Under the pieces are notes generated by a model. That model was given only the letters and a program-made list of their open reading frames with translations. It was not told the DNA's origin and did no database searches. From positions 62,001 through 126,000 of the forward strand of contig JBAVAQ010000067.1 in NCBI GenBank assembly GCA_049585795.1: DNA of 64,000 bases, read 5' to 3'. Positions 36,921 to 45,372 of the stretch are shown here, in pieces. The position numbers and the translations under genes were made by a program. This DNA is from JABDBE01 sp049585795 (lineage in GTDB: Bacteria > Acidobacteriota > Terriglobia > Terriglobales > Acidobacteriaceae). Positions within the stretch are counted from its first letter, which is position 1, and every line of letters starts with the position of its first letter.

Positions 36921-38273
36921 CTAGGCGTGGCGCTCGCTGTTTGGTTTCGATCCGCTTGCAGCGAAGAACAGAACGTAGAGATAACAGATGGTGGCGATGG
37001 CCAAGGCGTAGTGAATTCCCTGGCCCCAGCTGGTTTCCCCCTGCGTCATCGCCGGATAGTAGCTGCGGTTGATCAGATCGGCGGCTTGGCCGACCAGGTA
37101 GGGAATGATCGCTCCGCCCACGATCGCCATATTGAGGATTCCCGAGCCGTCCCCGGTCAGCGGTCCCAATTCTGCGATGCCCAAAGTAAAGATGCAGGGG
37201 AACATGATCGAATTAAACAGTCCAACTGTGAGAATGGACCACATGGCTACGTGCCCGTCAGCGAAGACCGAAACGGTGACGAGCAAGCCTGCCGCGACCG
37301 CGCAGATTGCCAGCAACGTTCCGGCTTTGATTTTCTGCAAGAGCGCCGAGCCGATGAATCGGCCGATCATTGCACCCAGCCAATAGAAGGAAATGTAGCG
37401 AGCAGCCGCTGCCAAGGCTGCGTGATAGCGCGCGGCTGCGTCTGGAATGCCGGACGGGGATACGAAGTGGCCAATGTTATCCAGCGCAAGGTAGTTGGCG
37501 ATGGAGCTGCCAATCGCGACTTCGGCGCCGACGTACACGAAAATGCCGATTGCTCCGAAGATGAGATTCGGATGCTTCCAGAGAGAATCGTTGACGGCTT
37601 GCCCGCCGTGGCGTTCTGCCGCCTCCATTCGGGGGAGTTTGAATAATCCGATCGCAACAGCCAACAGCAGCAAAGCAACTGCGAAAAAATATACGTAGAG
37701 CTTGACCACCGCGTCCGCATCCTGGCCCGGCGCTATGGCTGACGTTGAGGTTCCGAGAATCAGGCGGGCGCCGATCCAGGGAAAGATTGCCGTCCCGAAA
37801 GAATTGAAGGCCTGAGACAAATTCAAACGGCTGGAAGCGGTTTCTGGCGGTCCTAAAACCGCGACGTAGGGATTGGCCGCGACTTGAAGAATCGTGATTC
37901 CAGTTGCCAAAATGATGAGCGCTGCGAGAAAGAACGGGAACGAAGGGAGTTTCGCCGCAGGATAGAAAGCGAGGCAGGCCACAACCATGGTCAGCAATCC
38001 GACGACGATGGCTTTTTTGTAGCCGATCCAATCGATGATCTTCGCCGAGGGAATCGAGAAGATAAAATAGGCCGAGAAGAATGCGGTTTGAATCAGCATG
38101 CTTGCGCCCAGCCTGATGTTGAACGCGTGCTGCACATAGGGAATGAGGACATCGTTCAGTGAGGTGAGCGAGCCCCACATGAAGAACAGAGTGGTCAACA
38201 CGATCAGTGCGCCCTTGTAGGAAGTACTGGGCGCAACCGCCGTGGCGGGCTTATTCAGGTTTGCAAGTGGCAT
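36921..38273 (-). CDS. FucP/GluP-type sugar:proton symporter
   Basis: A 450-residue major-facilitator protein with about 12 membrane helices. Family features are FFMWGSLTSLNDVLIPYVQH near the N-terminus, SLTS and ANPYVAVLGPPETASSRLNL (typical of FucP/glucose-galactose porters), and FNSIMFPCIFTLGIAELGPL. ATG 38273 has AGGGAA. First gene of the galactose operon, downstream of the palindromic operator 38344-38359. The likely substrate is galactose or glucose, supported by its neighbours. Confidence 0.88.
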   Translation of the reverse strand: MPLANLNKPATAVAPSTSYKGALIVLTTLFFMWGSLTSLNDVLIPYVQHAFNIRLGASMLIQTAFFSAYFIFSIPSAKIIDWIGYKKAIVVGLLTMVVACLAFYPAAKLPSFPFFLAALIILATGITILQVAANPYVAVLGPPETASSRLNLSQAFNSFGTAIFPWIGARLILGTSTSAIAPGQDADAVVKLYVYFFAVALLLLAVAIGLFKLPRMEAAERHGGQAVNDSLWKHPNLIFGAIGIFVYVGAEVAIGSSIANYLALDNIGHFVSPSGIPDAAARYHAALAAAARYISFYWLGAMIGRFIGSALLQKIKAGTLLAICAVAAGLLVTVSVFADGHVAMWSILTVGLFNSIMFPCIFTLGIAELGPLTGDGSGILNMAIVGGAIIPYLVGQAADLINRSYYPAMTQGETSWGQGIHYALAIATICYLYVLFFAASGSKPNSERHA

Positions 38274-38343
38274 TGGATTCCCTGGTTCGCGCTTCAGCAT
38301 ATAACATCGAGAGTTCGGAGTGCACCGTTTTTCTTTTGAGAGA

Positions 38344-38359
38344 AGGTAATCGATTACCT
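38344..38359. promoter_or_regulatory. LacI-type palindromic operator
   Basis: AGGTAATCGATTACCT is a perfect 16-bp palindrome with a central CG, the classic form of LacI-family operators. It lies about 70 bp upstream of the galactose operon and about 105 bp upstream of the divergent TolB-like gene. No LacI gene is in the window, so the regulator is encoded elsewhere. Confidence 0.75.
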
Positions 38360-38462
38360 CATCGAGAATTAGTTAGTCTGATTGCCTGGACGCGAGTGTG
38401 GACTGCCGTTGCTGGTTGCGAGTATGCTACGCAAATCATCTGCGGCAGGATGCCGGACATCT

Positions 38463-39488
38463 ATGAAATTCAGATCCACTGCGCTGTTTTGTTTCACGAT
38501 CGTGTTGGCGATCCTAGTTTTCCATTCCAAGACGCTTTCGCAAGCAACCAAGGCTCCGCAAGTCCCCACGCCCCAGAAAGGTGCGACTCCGGACCCGAAT
38601 CCTAGCAACGTCCGCAGCAAGATATCGATCTATGATCTGGGAAGCAAGAGCATTCGCGTCGTCTATACGGCAGACAAACTTTGGGAGGCACCGAATTGGT
38701 CTCCCGATGGCAAGTACCTGTTGGCGAATTCGGGCGGAGCGCTTTATCGATTCGTGCTGGACGCGAACGGAAAAGCGCAGCCGGAGAAACTGGCTCTCGA
38801 GGCTGCTTATCAGTGCAACAACGACCATGGGATTATGCGGGATGGCAAGCTGCTTGCCTTCTCGGCGAAGTTTGGCTCGGCTTCAGAGTCGCAGGTGTTT
38901 GTGGCTTCTTCGGACGGGTCGAATCCTCGATTGCTGACTCCGAACAGTCCAAGTTATTTTCACGGTTGGTCGCCGGACGAGAAGTGGCTGGCCTTCGTTG
39001 GTAAACGTGGGGAGTACTTCAATATTTTTCGTGTTCCCGTGGGTGGCGGGAGCGAGCTGCGGCTTACGTCGAGCGCCGTCTCCGACGACGGTCCCGACTA
39101 CTCGCCGGATGGCAAGTGGATCTACATCAATTCCAACCGATCTGGCACTTGGGATATCTGGCGATTTCCGCCTGACGGGGCCGGACCCGGAGATAGCAAA
39201 GCTGAGCGAATCACGAGCGATGAACTCGAGGATTGGTTCCCGCATCCTTCACCTGACGGCAAATGGATGGTCTTTTTGTCTTTTCCCAAAGGTACGCCCG
39301 GGCACAATGTCAAAACTAACGTGCAGCTTCGCATGATAGCAATGCCGCCGGCCGGTGCAGGGCATGGCGCGACTGGGTCAATTCAAAGCCTGGCGCAGAT
39401 TTTTGGTGGACAGGGAACCATCAATGTGAACTCGTGGTCTCCTGACTCGAAGAGGTTCGCTTTCGTCAGCTACGAAGTCTTGCCGTAG
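38463..39488 (+). CDS. exported TolB-like beta-propeller protein
   Basis: A 341-residue protein with a signal peptide (KFRSTALFCFTIVLAILVFH). WD40/TolB-type blades repeat the pattern WSPDGK: APNWSPDGKYLLAN, HGWSPDEKWLAFVG, PDYSPDGKWIYINSNRSGTW, HPSPDGKWMVFLSF, SWSPDSKRFAFVSY. It probably binds proteins or glycans in the periplasm. Divergent from the galactose operon and sharing its operator region, so perhaps co-regulated. Confidence 0.78.
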   Translation: MKFRSTALFCFTIVLAILVFHSKTLSQATKAPQVPTPQKGATPDPNPSNVRSKISIYDLGSKSIRVVYTADKLWEAPNWSPDGKYLLANSGGALYRFVLDANGKAQPEKLALEAAYQCNNDHGIMRDGKLLAFSAKFGSASESQVFVASSDGSNPRLLTPNSPSYFHGWSPDEKWLAFVGKRGEYFNIFRVPVGGGSELRLTSSAVSDDGPDYSPDGKWIYINSNRSGTWDIWRFPPDGAGPGDSKAERITSDELEDWFPHPSPDGKWMVFLSFPKGTPGHNVKTNVQLRMIAMPPAGAGHGATGSIQSLAQIFGGQGTINVNSWSPDSKRFAFVSYEVLP

Positions 39489-39497
39489 GAACTCGCT

Positions 39498-42038
39498 CTA
39501 ACTGCCCGTGTAGAGCTGAAACGGGGCCCAGTAGAACGGCTTGCGGAAGGCGTCGGAGTGAAGCAACGAAAGTTTCGCGGAACGAAGTGCTGCTTGCGGA
39601 CTTCGGCCTTTCTCGATTTGGTCGTAGAGTTCGTCCATGAGGCGGGGCGTCGACGCATCGCTGACTTCCCAAAGCGCGCCAATCACGTCGTGCGCACCCG
39701 CGCGCAGAAAAGCCCACGAGAGGCCTACTAATCCTTCACCCGTATAGGCACGAGCTCCGGCACCGTAGCAGGTCGAAATAGTCACCAGCTGTGCGTGCAG
39801 CGGGTGGTGGATGATATCGCGTGCATAGAGTTTGAAAGAATCTTCCTGTGAGGAGGCTTTCGACAATATGACGGCGGAGTCCAGCGGGCTCAGGCGACTG
39901 GCGGTGCCGTGCGCGACGAAATGAATATAAGCGAATTGTTCTGGATCGCTCTTAAGATAGGCGGGCGGAGTGGCTTGAGCCTTGGTAAAGACCTCGCGCC
40001 TGGCTGGGACAAAGTGTTTTTCGATGTCTTCGATTTCCACTCCAGCTTGCGGCAGTTCGGCATAAGCCGCATCGGGAGAGATGGCGTCGCCGATGAGCAG
40101 GAGTTTTCCCGCGCCAGTCGTCTTCGTTCGGTCATGGGTTGAGCTGTGCGCCGCTGCCAGCAGGCGAAGTGAGTTGGCGTCGGCAATGGTCGCGTCTTCA
40201 ATCCAATAATGAGGCTTGGGACCGGGCACTAATAAGGTTTCGAAATTGAGGCTATTCAGGCTTCCATCGGGAATAATGAAAACCTGCGCGTCTTTCGCCA
40301 GCAGGGATTGGGCGGGCGAGACCAGCATCGTATAGAGCGCAGTTCCATCGGCGTTCGCGGTTTCGAGGACATCCTGCGGCCCGACCAGAGCCTTCCGATA
40401 GCGCTGCACGGCTGCATCGATCTCGGACGCGGGAGGAAGAACGAACAGATTGGTTTTCTTCGGCGTGATCGCCCAGAGATACGATTGTTTCTCTCCCAGC
40501 CAATAAAAAAGGATTGTGCCGCCGGCTCGTTTCGCCGCTTGTTGCGTATTTAATGGATCAGGGGCAAATGCGGTTCCTTTCGGCAAATATCCTAGTCCCT
40601 CGCTGAGCGTCCGAGCGCGGCTGTAGTCGGCAACCTCCAAGGCTTGGCTGGTTTTTCCCCGAGAGATCAAGAGACGAATGTAGTCGTCGTAAATTCGCGT
40701 AGCATTGCTGAGAAACGGCAGCCGGGAATCTTCGTGCTGAAGGCCGGAGCGGGCAGTCTCAAAGGTAGTGAGGGCAGTACGGTATTCCCGCTCGGCGGAG
40801 TCTGGCTGATTTTCGTTTTCATAAAGCCGGGCGAGTGAACGCTCGGCTTCCCACTTCAGAAACACCGGACTATCCGCAGATTGCGCGACCTCACCGAACG
40901 CTCTCTCCGCAGCGGTCGTGTCGTGCTCTTGAGCAGCCACTTGCCCTTGCACAAGCCGGGGATAAACCTCGTCGCGCTTGTTGCCATCGGCGCGTGCCAT
41001 GGAGAGCGCTTCATCCGCATAGTGCTTCGCATCCTCCAATTTTCCGGTTTGCTGAGAGACGAACGCCAGCGCGATCAGCGAATTTATGATGTCTTCCCGA
41101 CTATTGATTTGGCTCGCGAGCTTCAGTGACTGTTGGAAGGATTCCCCGGCCAAATTGAAATCATGGGTATCCATGTAAACGTACCCGTTGTCTGTAAGCC
41201 ATCTGATCTGATCGGTTAGATCGCCAAGTTTTTTAGCCTGTTTCGTGGCCTCCGTAAGCACCTCTCGAGCTCTGTCGGAGTCGCCGAGTTTGTACTGAGC
41301 CCAGCCGATGTTGCCCAAGGCAGTCTGCGAAATGTCATCGTAACCTTGAGCCACCGAAATCCGGCGCGCCGCGTCGGCCCAATCGAGCGCCTGATCAAAA
41401 TGAGTCTGCTCGTCCGCAGACCAGCTTAAATCCAATAAGGCGTTAGCTTCCCAGAACAGATCGCCGCTCGATTGAGCCGCAACCAGGACCCGTTCAAAGA
41501 ACGTTTGTGCCTGCGCGTAGCGGCCACGATCCATTTCAAGAACTCCCTGCGCGCCGACGACATCCGCGCAGACAGGATAGTCATTCAACGCACATAGCCG
41601 CTCGGCCTCCCGAAATGTTTGATCTGCCTCGGTGAACCGGTGCAGGGACGCATAGGCAAGACCCTCCCACCTCAGTCTTTGAACGGCTAATTCGCCGGTG
41701 GGAGGCTTTGCTGGCTCGGTGGTAAGAAGCGTTAGCCCTTCATTATCCAAGCCACGCAAGTGCAGCACTCTCGCTTTGAGGATTGCAAATTGCCAGGCCC
41801 ACTCGGGGCTGGCTGCGTGGAAATCTTTGTAGCCTCTCTCCGCCTCTGAGGCCGCATCTGCCGTATCGCCCTTGCGCAGAGTCGCTATCGCGTGATCGAA
41901 AGCAGCTTGCGGATCGCGGCGAGAGCAACCTGCCAAGGTACTGACGACAAGCGCAAGAAGGGCCACTCCCAAGGCCCGGGCTCCCGCGAAGAATTTCCTC
42001 TTGTCAGAGCGACGTTGCCTTTTCCGAGCCCGAGGCAT
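39498..42038 (-). CDS. TPR-CHAT caspase-like lipoprotein
   Basis: An 846-residue protein: basic N-terminus with a lipobox-like LALVVSTLAGC, then about 400 residues of TPR helices (ANALLDLSWSADEQTHFDQALD, ALGNIGWAQYKLGDSDRARE, NSLIALAFVSQQTGKLEDAK). A C-terminal CHAT domain follows. The peptidase-like dyad is His710 (IHFVAHGTASRLSPLDSA) and Cys757 (VTISTCYGAGARAYTGEGLV). DVIGALWEVSD is conserved. CHAT proteases cleave partner proteins on signal. It is the last gene of an ECF sigma/anti-sigma operon, which suggests a stress-triggered proteolytic pathway. Confidence 0.85.
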   Translation of the reverse strand: MPRARKRQRRSDKRKFFAGARALGVALLALVVSTLAGCSRRDPQAAFDHAIATLRKGDTADAASEAERGYKDFHAASPEWAWQFAILKARVLHLRGLDNEGLTLLTTEPAKPPTGELAVQRLRWEGLAYASLHRFTEADQTFREAERLCALNDYPVCADVVGAQGVLEMDRGRYAQAQTFFERVLVAAQSSGDLFWEANALLDLSWSADEQTHFDQALDWADAARRISVAQGYDDISQTALGNIGWAQYKLGDSDRAREVLTEATKQAKKLGDLTDQIRWLTDNGYVYMDTHDFNLAGESFQQSLKLASQINSREDIINSLIALAFVSQQTGKLEDAKHYADEALSMARADGNKRDEVYPRLVQGQVAAQEHDTTAAERAFGEVAQSADSPVFLKWEAERSLARLYENENQPDSAEREYRTALTTFETARSGLQHEDSRLPFLSNATRIYDDYIRLLISRGKTSQALEVADYSRARTLSEGLGYLPKGTAFAPDPLNTQQAAKRAGGTILFYWLGEKQSYLWAITPKKTNLFVLPPASEIDAAVQRYRKALVGPQDVLETANADGTALYTMLVSPAQSLLAKDAQVFIIPDGSLNSLNFETLLVPGPKPHYWIEDATIADANSLRLLAAAHSSTHDRTKTTGAGKLLLIGDAISPDAAYAELPQAGVEIEDIEKHFVPARREVFTKAQATPPAYLKSDPEQFAYIHFVAHGTASRLSPLDSAVILSKASSQEDSFKLYARDIIHHPLHAQLVTISTCYGAGARAYTGEGLVGLSWAFLRAGAHDVIGALWEVSDASTPRLMDELYDQIEKGRSPQAALRSAKLSLLHSDAFRKPFYWAPFQLYTGS

Positions 42039-42124
42039 GGCGGATTCCGTGGTCCGCTAGAGTTTAGCGCGGAAAGCCATCAACGGAAATGATAAAGAGA
42101 GACGACTTACCTGTCACCGACGCT

Positions 42125-43015
42125 CTAGTGTCCGCCGCCCTTACCGCCGCTGCCATTGGAGTCGGCGTTTGAGACGGCGAGGCTGGCCTGCGCCAGGCAC
42201 CCCAGCTCCAGCCGGATCATGGTCAATCTGAATCTGTACTTATCAAGATCGGGGGCGCCGTTTTTCTCGCGCTTCATGGTCAGCTCGGCCAGGAAAATTT
42301 TCCCGAAATGCGGCACGTCGATCACATGGCCAAACGATATCCCCGGGGCGCCGGTCACGCGATTGACCAGCGAACAATCCATTTTGCCTTGGCGTTGGGT
42401 CGCAGCGGGGTCCCATTGATATCGGTCGCTCGCCCACTCGGGGAAATCCTTGGTGCTGGTGATGTCGGTATATTGCTTGGCTACCCGGCCGAGGACGCTG
42501 GCGTCGTCGAAATAAGACATCGCGTTGGCTGGCTTCGGCCCGAGAATATCCACGTGCCGTTCCAGTTCGACTTTGTGTCCACCAATTCTCAGGTTGTCGA
42601 AGCGTGTGCCCAGGAACGTGACCGACGGTACTCCGTCGGTGAGTCCATTCTCGGGATCGTACACAGGGTGCTCCGTGGAAATCTGAGCCACCACGCGATC
42701 GGCCGTGACCACGTCAAGAACGTTAAGATCTTCGACGACCGAAGTTGCCAGCGTGGTAAAACCGTGGCCTTGTTTCGGACTCTTGTGGCCCGCGACCTGG
42801 GTGTAGCCAGACCGGTAGGAAATGAGCCCGTCCAGACGAAACGGGTCTGCGTGCTTGAATTGGTAGTGGCCATCCTCCGGCAACTTTACGTAGGCGCGTG
42901 GCTTGATGGTCTCACGCAAGGGTTCTTCGAAATCCGCGCTCAGAACATCGGCTGCGGCGTAGTAATTGTGGGACGGCTCTTTTGTCGGTAGCAGTGACTT
43001 AATCAGTGTCGCCAT
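42125..43015 (-). CDS. conserved unknown protein between anti-sigma and CHAT
   Basis: A 296-residue protein with no signal peptide or membrane segment. I do not recognise the family. Beta-rich segments are evident (TTLATSVVEDLNVLDVVTAD, VPSVTFLGTRFDNLRIGGHK, VDIPHFGKIFLAEL-type strands) with a Gly/Ser-rich C-terminal tail (SNGSGGKGGGH). GGAGGGAACAAC gives a strong ribosome site before ATG 43015. Its place directly upstream of the CHAT protease makes it a candidate substrate or adaptor. Confidence 0.65.
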   Translation of the reverse strand: MATLIKSLLPTKEPSHNYYAAADVLSADFEEPLRETIKPRAYVKLPEDGHYQFKHADPFRLDGLISYRSGYTQVAGHKSPKQGHGFTTLATSVVEDLNVLDVVTADRVVAQISTEHPVYDPENGLTDGVPSVTFLGTRFDNLRIGGHKVELERHVDILGPKPANAMSYFDDASVLGRVAKQYTDITSTKDFPEWASDRYQWDPAATQRQGKMDCSLVNRVTGAPGISFGHVIDVPHFGKIFLAELTMKREKNGAPDLDKYRFRLTMIRLELGCLAQASLAVSNADSNGSGGKGGGH

Positions 43016-43038
43016 GTTGTTCCCTCCGCTCCATGGAG

Positions 43039-43710
43039 CTACTTTTGAATTTGTACTTCAATCGAATAATGGCCGAGGTCTGAACTCTGGTTGGCGGCCG
43101 TGTTGCCGCGCACCGCCAGCGTGTAGACGCCTTGTTCCTGATTCGCTCCTGGAACGTAAATCGACCGGGCCTCGTCGGACGAGGTCGCGGGAACCGTGCG
43201 CGACCATTCTAGTCTTCCTGACGGGCTCGACAAGCCGAAAGTGTAAGAGGCGTAATGGCTGTCCGGGGGAATGTTCACCAGCAAATGGAAGCCTTCTCCG
43301 GCGTGTGGCGAGATCTGGGTTGTAGTCGCGCCACGCGTACTGACGTTGATCGAAGCCCACGGCAGAATCTGCGGAGTGCTTGCGGCCTGCTTCAGTTGCG
43401 GGTAGGTCACGAGATTCTGATACCCAAGCACGACCAGCAAGACGGCGAGAACCGGCACGGCGAAAGCAGGACGCAACCATGCCCATCGGCCCGCTTTCGC
43501 GGGAACCAGCGTCCTTACCGGGGAAACGGCGACCGGTTCCGACAGCACGACTTTACTGTGTTCTACCAAAGCTGCGCCCGCCCGAACGTCGAGCGCGCAC
43601 TCCTGGCAGTCAAAGAAGTGCTCTTCGAATTGTTCCCGCTGCTCGGGGGTGAGTTCACCGAGCAGGTACTTCTCCGCAGCCATTAAGCGGATCGATTCGG
43701 TGTGGTCCAT
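43039..43710 (-). CDS. zf-HC2 anti-sigma factor
   Basis: A 223-residue regulator. Residues 1-50 hold a zinc-finger anti-sigma domain (LLGELTPEQREQFEEHFFDC followed by QEC, HxxxCxxC). One membrane helix lies around residues 75-100 (WLRPAFAVPVLAVLLVVLGY). The C-terminal domain is beta-rich and periplasmic (HYASYTFGLSSPSGRLEW). It would hold the adjacent ECF sigma factor inactive until an envelope signal arrives. It lies 73 bases downstream of the sigma gene, on the same strand. Confidence 0.85.
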   Translation of the reverse strand: MDHTESIRLMAAEKYLLGELTPEQREQFEEHFFDCQECALDVRAGAALVEHSKVVLSEPVAVSPVRTLVPAKAGRWAWLRPAFAVPVLAVLLVVLGYQNLVTYPQLKQAASTPQILPWASINVSTRGATTTQISPHAGEGFHLLVNIPPDSHYASYTFGLSSPSGRLEWSRTVPATSSDEARSIYVPGANQEQGVYTLAVRGNTAANQSSDLGHYSIEVQIQK

Positions 43711-43783
43711 GTCCGCAGATTTCCTTCGTATGGATAGTGAAAAAACAGGACAAATCGTTTCATGGTGTTCGTCTGATACTCCT

Positions 43784-44353
43784 TTAAGCCGGGGTAGGCA
43801 TGTTCTTCAAATAGACGGCCTTGAAGGCCTGCTTGGCGCGATGAAGCAGGACTCTAAGATAGTCCCGGTCGACGCCGAAATCTTGACACACCGCGTCTTT
43901 ATCGCGCTCCTCGAGAAAGATCTCCCGCAGCAGCCGCCGGTCCCGCTCCGACAATTCGTCGAGAACCTGGCGAATTTTTTGCTCCATCTCTCTATGGGTA
44001 AGAATTGCCACGACGTCCAGGGAGGGATCGGGAAGGTCCCGGGTCGCTTCGTCTTCCATCGGGTTTTCCCGCGAAGAGGAACGATAGTGCTCCAGTAACA
44101 CGTTGTTGCACACAGAATTCACAAATGCTCCTAACCGTTCCGGTTGTCTCAATCTCCCCTCACTGCGCAGAGCGACGAACACGCGGGCAAAGGTTTCTTG
44201 CCGCAAGTCTTCGATGGCCTGGGGAGAATTTACCCGCGAACGCAATTTCAATTGAATCAACTCGCTGAAATAGGCAACAAAATGGCTTTCTGTTCGGAAG
44301 TCGCCCGAACATAGCCGTTCTAAGTAAGCCTCGTCGAACTTGTGGAATTGCAA
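43784..44353 (-). CDS. ECF-family RNA polymerase sigma factor
   Basis: A 189-residue sigma factor. Region 2 has IEDLRQETFARVFVALRSEG and NSVCNNVLLEHYR. Region 4 has LSERDRRLLREIFLEERDKD and VCQDFGVDRDYLRVLLHRAK. It is paired with the zf-HC2 anti-sigma gene that follows. The operon continues to the unknown 296-residue protein and the CHAT protease. It presumably drives its own operon, but its promoter motif cannot be defined from one copy. Confidence 0.88.
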   Translation of the reverse strand: MQFHKFDEAYLERLCSGDFRTESHFVAYFSELIQLKLRSRVNSPQAIEDLRQETFARVFVALRSEGRLRQPERLGAFVNSVCNNVLLEHYRSSSRENPMEDEATRDLPDPSLDVVAILTHREMEQKIRQVLDELSERDRRLLREIFLEERDKDAVCQDFGVDRDYLRVLLHRAKQAFKAVYLKNMPTPA

Positions 44354-44714
44354 GACACCAGCCCCTGGCTGCTCGTAAGTGGCAGCTATTCTACACCCGC
44401 CTCCTCAGGGAACGATGCCAGCAGTTGTGCTGGCTGGATGTCCGGGAACTCTCCTTCAGTTATTGGGGGTGAAACGAAATTCGCTTCTGCTGCACCATTC
44501 CGATGAACATGGAACCGGGCCTGCGTACCGGGAGATGCCCCGGTTCTTGTTGGCGGGTCCACTTGCGGAGCAAACCGTTTCGCATGTACCAGCATCCCGA
44601 AGAAGGACTTTGCCGCCGGGGGGATGGCATCGTTCCTCAGCCTTCGCCGGAGCCGTGTTGCAACGGCTTCGGCGCGATTCGGGACTTACGCCCAGATACG
44701 CAGGAAAAAATCAG
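44354..44714. other. divergent promoter region without gene
   Basis: This 361-base spacer separates the ECF operon (minus) from the sigma-region-4 protein (plus). I see no gene in it; it should contain both promoters. Confidence 0.4.
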
Positions 44715-45053
44715 ATGTCAATCTCAAGTTCGATCTCAAGCTTGAACTCAAATCTGAACCAACCGCTCGGGTTAACGGACTTTCAGCGGCACCTATGGGA
44801 TGAGCAGAGACCTATTTCGTCGGGAGTATTGCAGGCGATATTGATGCATGCCTTGCAGTTACGGCGAGGTTGCCGGGAAGTCTTTCTGCTCTGCGATATT
44901 CAACGCCACAGCCTTGCGGATGCGGCCGCGATTCTCGGCATTAGCCAGGCCGCAGGAAAGCGCAGACTTCAATCAGCTCGGCGACGTATGGAGGATGTAA
45001 TTGAACGTCTGTGTGGGCCGAGGCAAGAAATTGCGGGACCGAATTCAGATTGA
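44715..45053 (+). CDS. sigma-70 region-4-only DNA-binding protein
   Basis: A 112-residue protein. Its C-terminal half is a sigma region-4-like HTH: GCREVFLLCDIQRHSLADAA followed by AILGISQAAGKRRLQSARRR. Region 2 is absent, so it cannot bind the -10 element as a normal sigma factor. The N-terminus (MSISSSISSLNSNLNQPLGL) is Ser/Asn-rich. ATG 44715 has AGGAAAA upstream. It faces the ECF operon head-to-head and could bind that operon's -35 region. Confidence 0.7.
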   Translation: MSISSSISSLNSNLNQPLGLTDFQRHLWDEQRPISSGVLQAILMHALQLRRGCREVFLLCDIQRHSLADAAAILGISQAAGKRRLQSARRRMEDVIERLCGPRQEIAGPNSD

Positions 45054-45078
45054 ACTAAATGGGCGCAGCTTGAAAACC

Positions 45079-45163
45079 TGGTGCGGAAGGGGGGATTTGA
45101 ACCCCCACGCCTTTCGGCGCCACCCCCTCAAGATGGTGTGTCTGCCAATTCCACCACTTCCGC
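45079..45163 (-). tRNA. tRNA-Leu (anticodon GAG)
   Basis: On the minus strand GCGGAAG (acceptor) pairs with CTTCCGC. The D-loop is GGTGGAATTGGCAGAC, the anticodon stem CCATC/GGTGG encloses TTGAGGG (anticodon GAG), a class-II variable arm GGCGCCGAAAGGCG follows, and the T-loop is GGTTCAAATCC. Discriminator A and CCA are encoded. It reads Leu codons CTC and CTT. Confidence 0.95.
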
Positions 45164-45297
45164 ACGCTGAGAATCGAAGTTAAATCTTATCACGGGCCAG
45201 CTTTCCGCGGACCTCGCCACCCTCCCTCCAAAGAGTTCTTCCGCTTCGATCTTCCGGATCCCAGAGCGAGCCCATGTTCATGACGTCACAGTAATGG

Positions 45298-45311
45298 GTG
45301 ATGTGAGTCAT
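45298..45311 (+). promoter_or_regulatory. weak Crp/Fnr-type site before the oxalate operon
   Basis: GTGATGTGAGTCAT has half-sites GTGA and TCAT with a 6-base spacer. It is 61 bases before the GntR start. This is weaker than the other candidates and may be chance. Confidence 0.3.
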
Positions 45312-45351
45312 TGCGGCTTTCTTGGGCGAGGACTGAAATGGGTTAGTCAAC

Positions 45352-45363
45352 GGTCATCAGACC
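45352..45363. promoter_or_regulatory. possible autoregulatory operator of the FadR-type gene
   Basis: GGTCATCAGACC is an inverted repeat (GGTC-N4-GACC) ten bases before ATG 45373, where a repressor would block its own expression. FadR-type proteins often bind GGTC/GACC half-sites. It is a single short match, so tentative. Confidence 0.3.
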
Positions 45364-45372
45364 ATTACGGCC

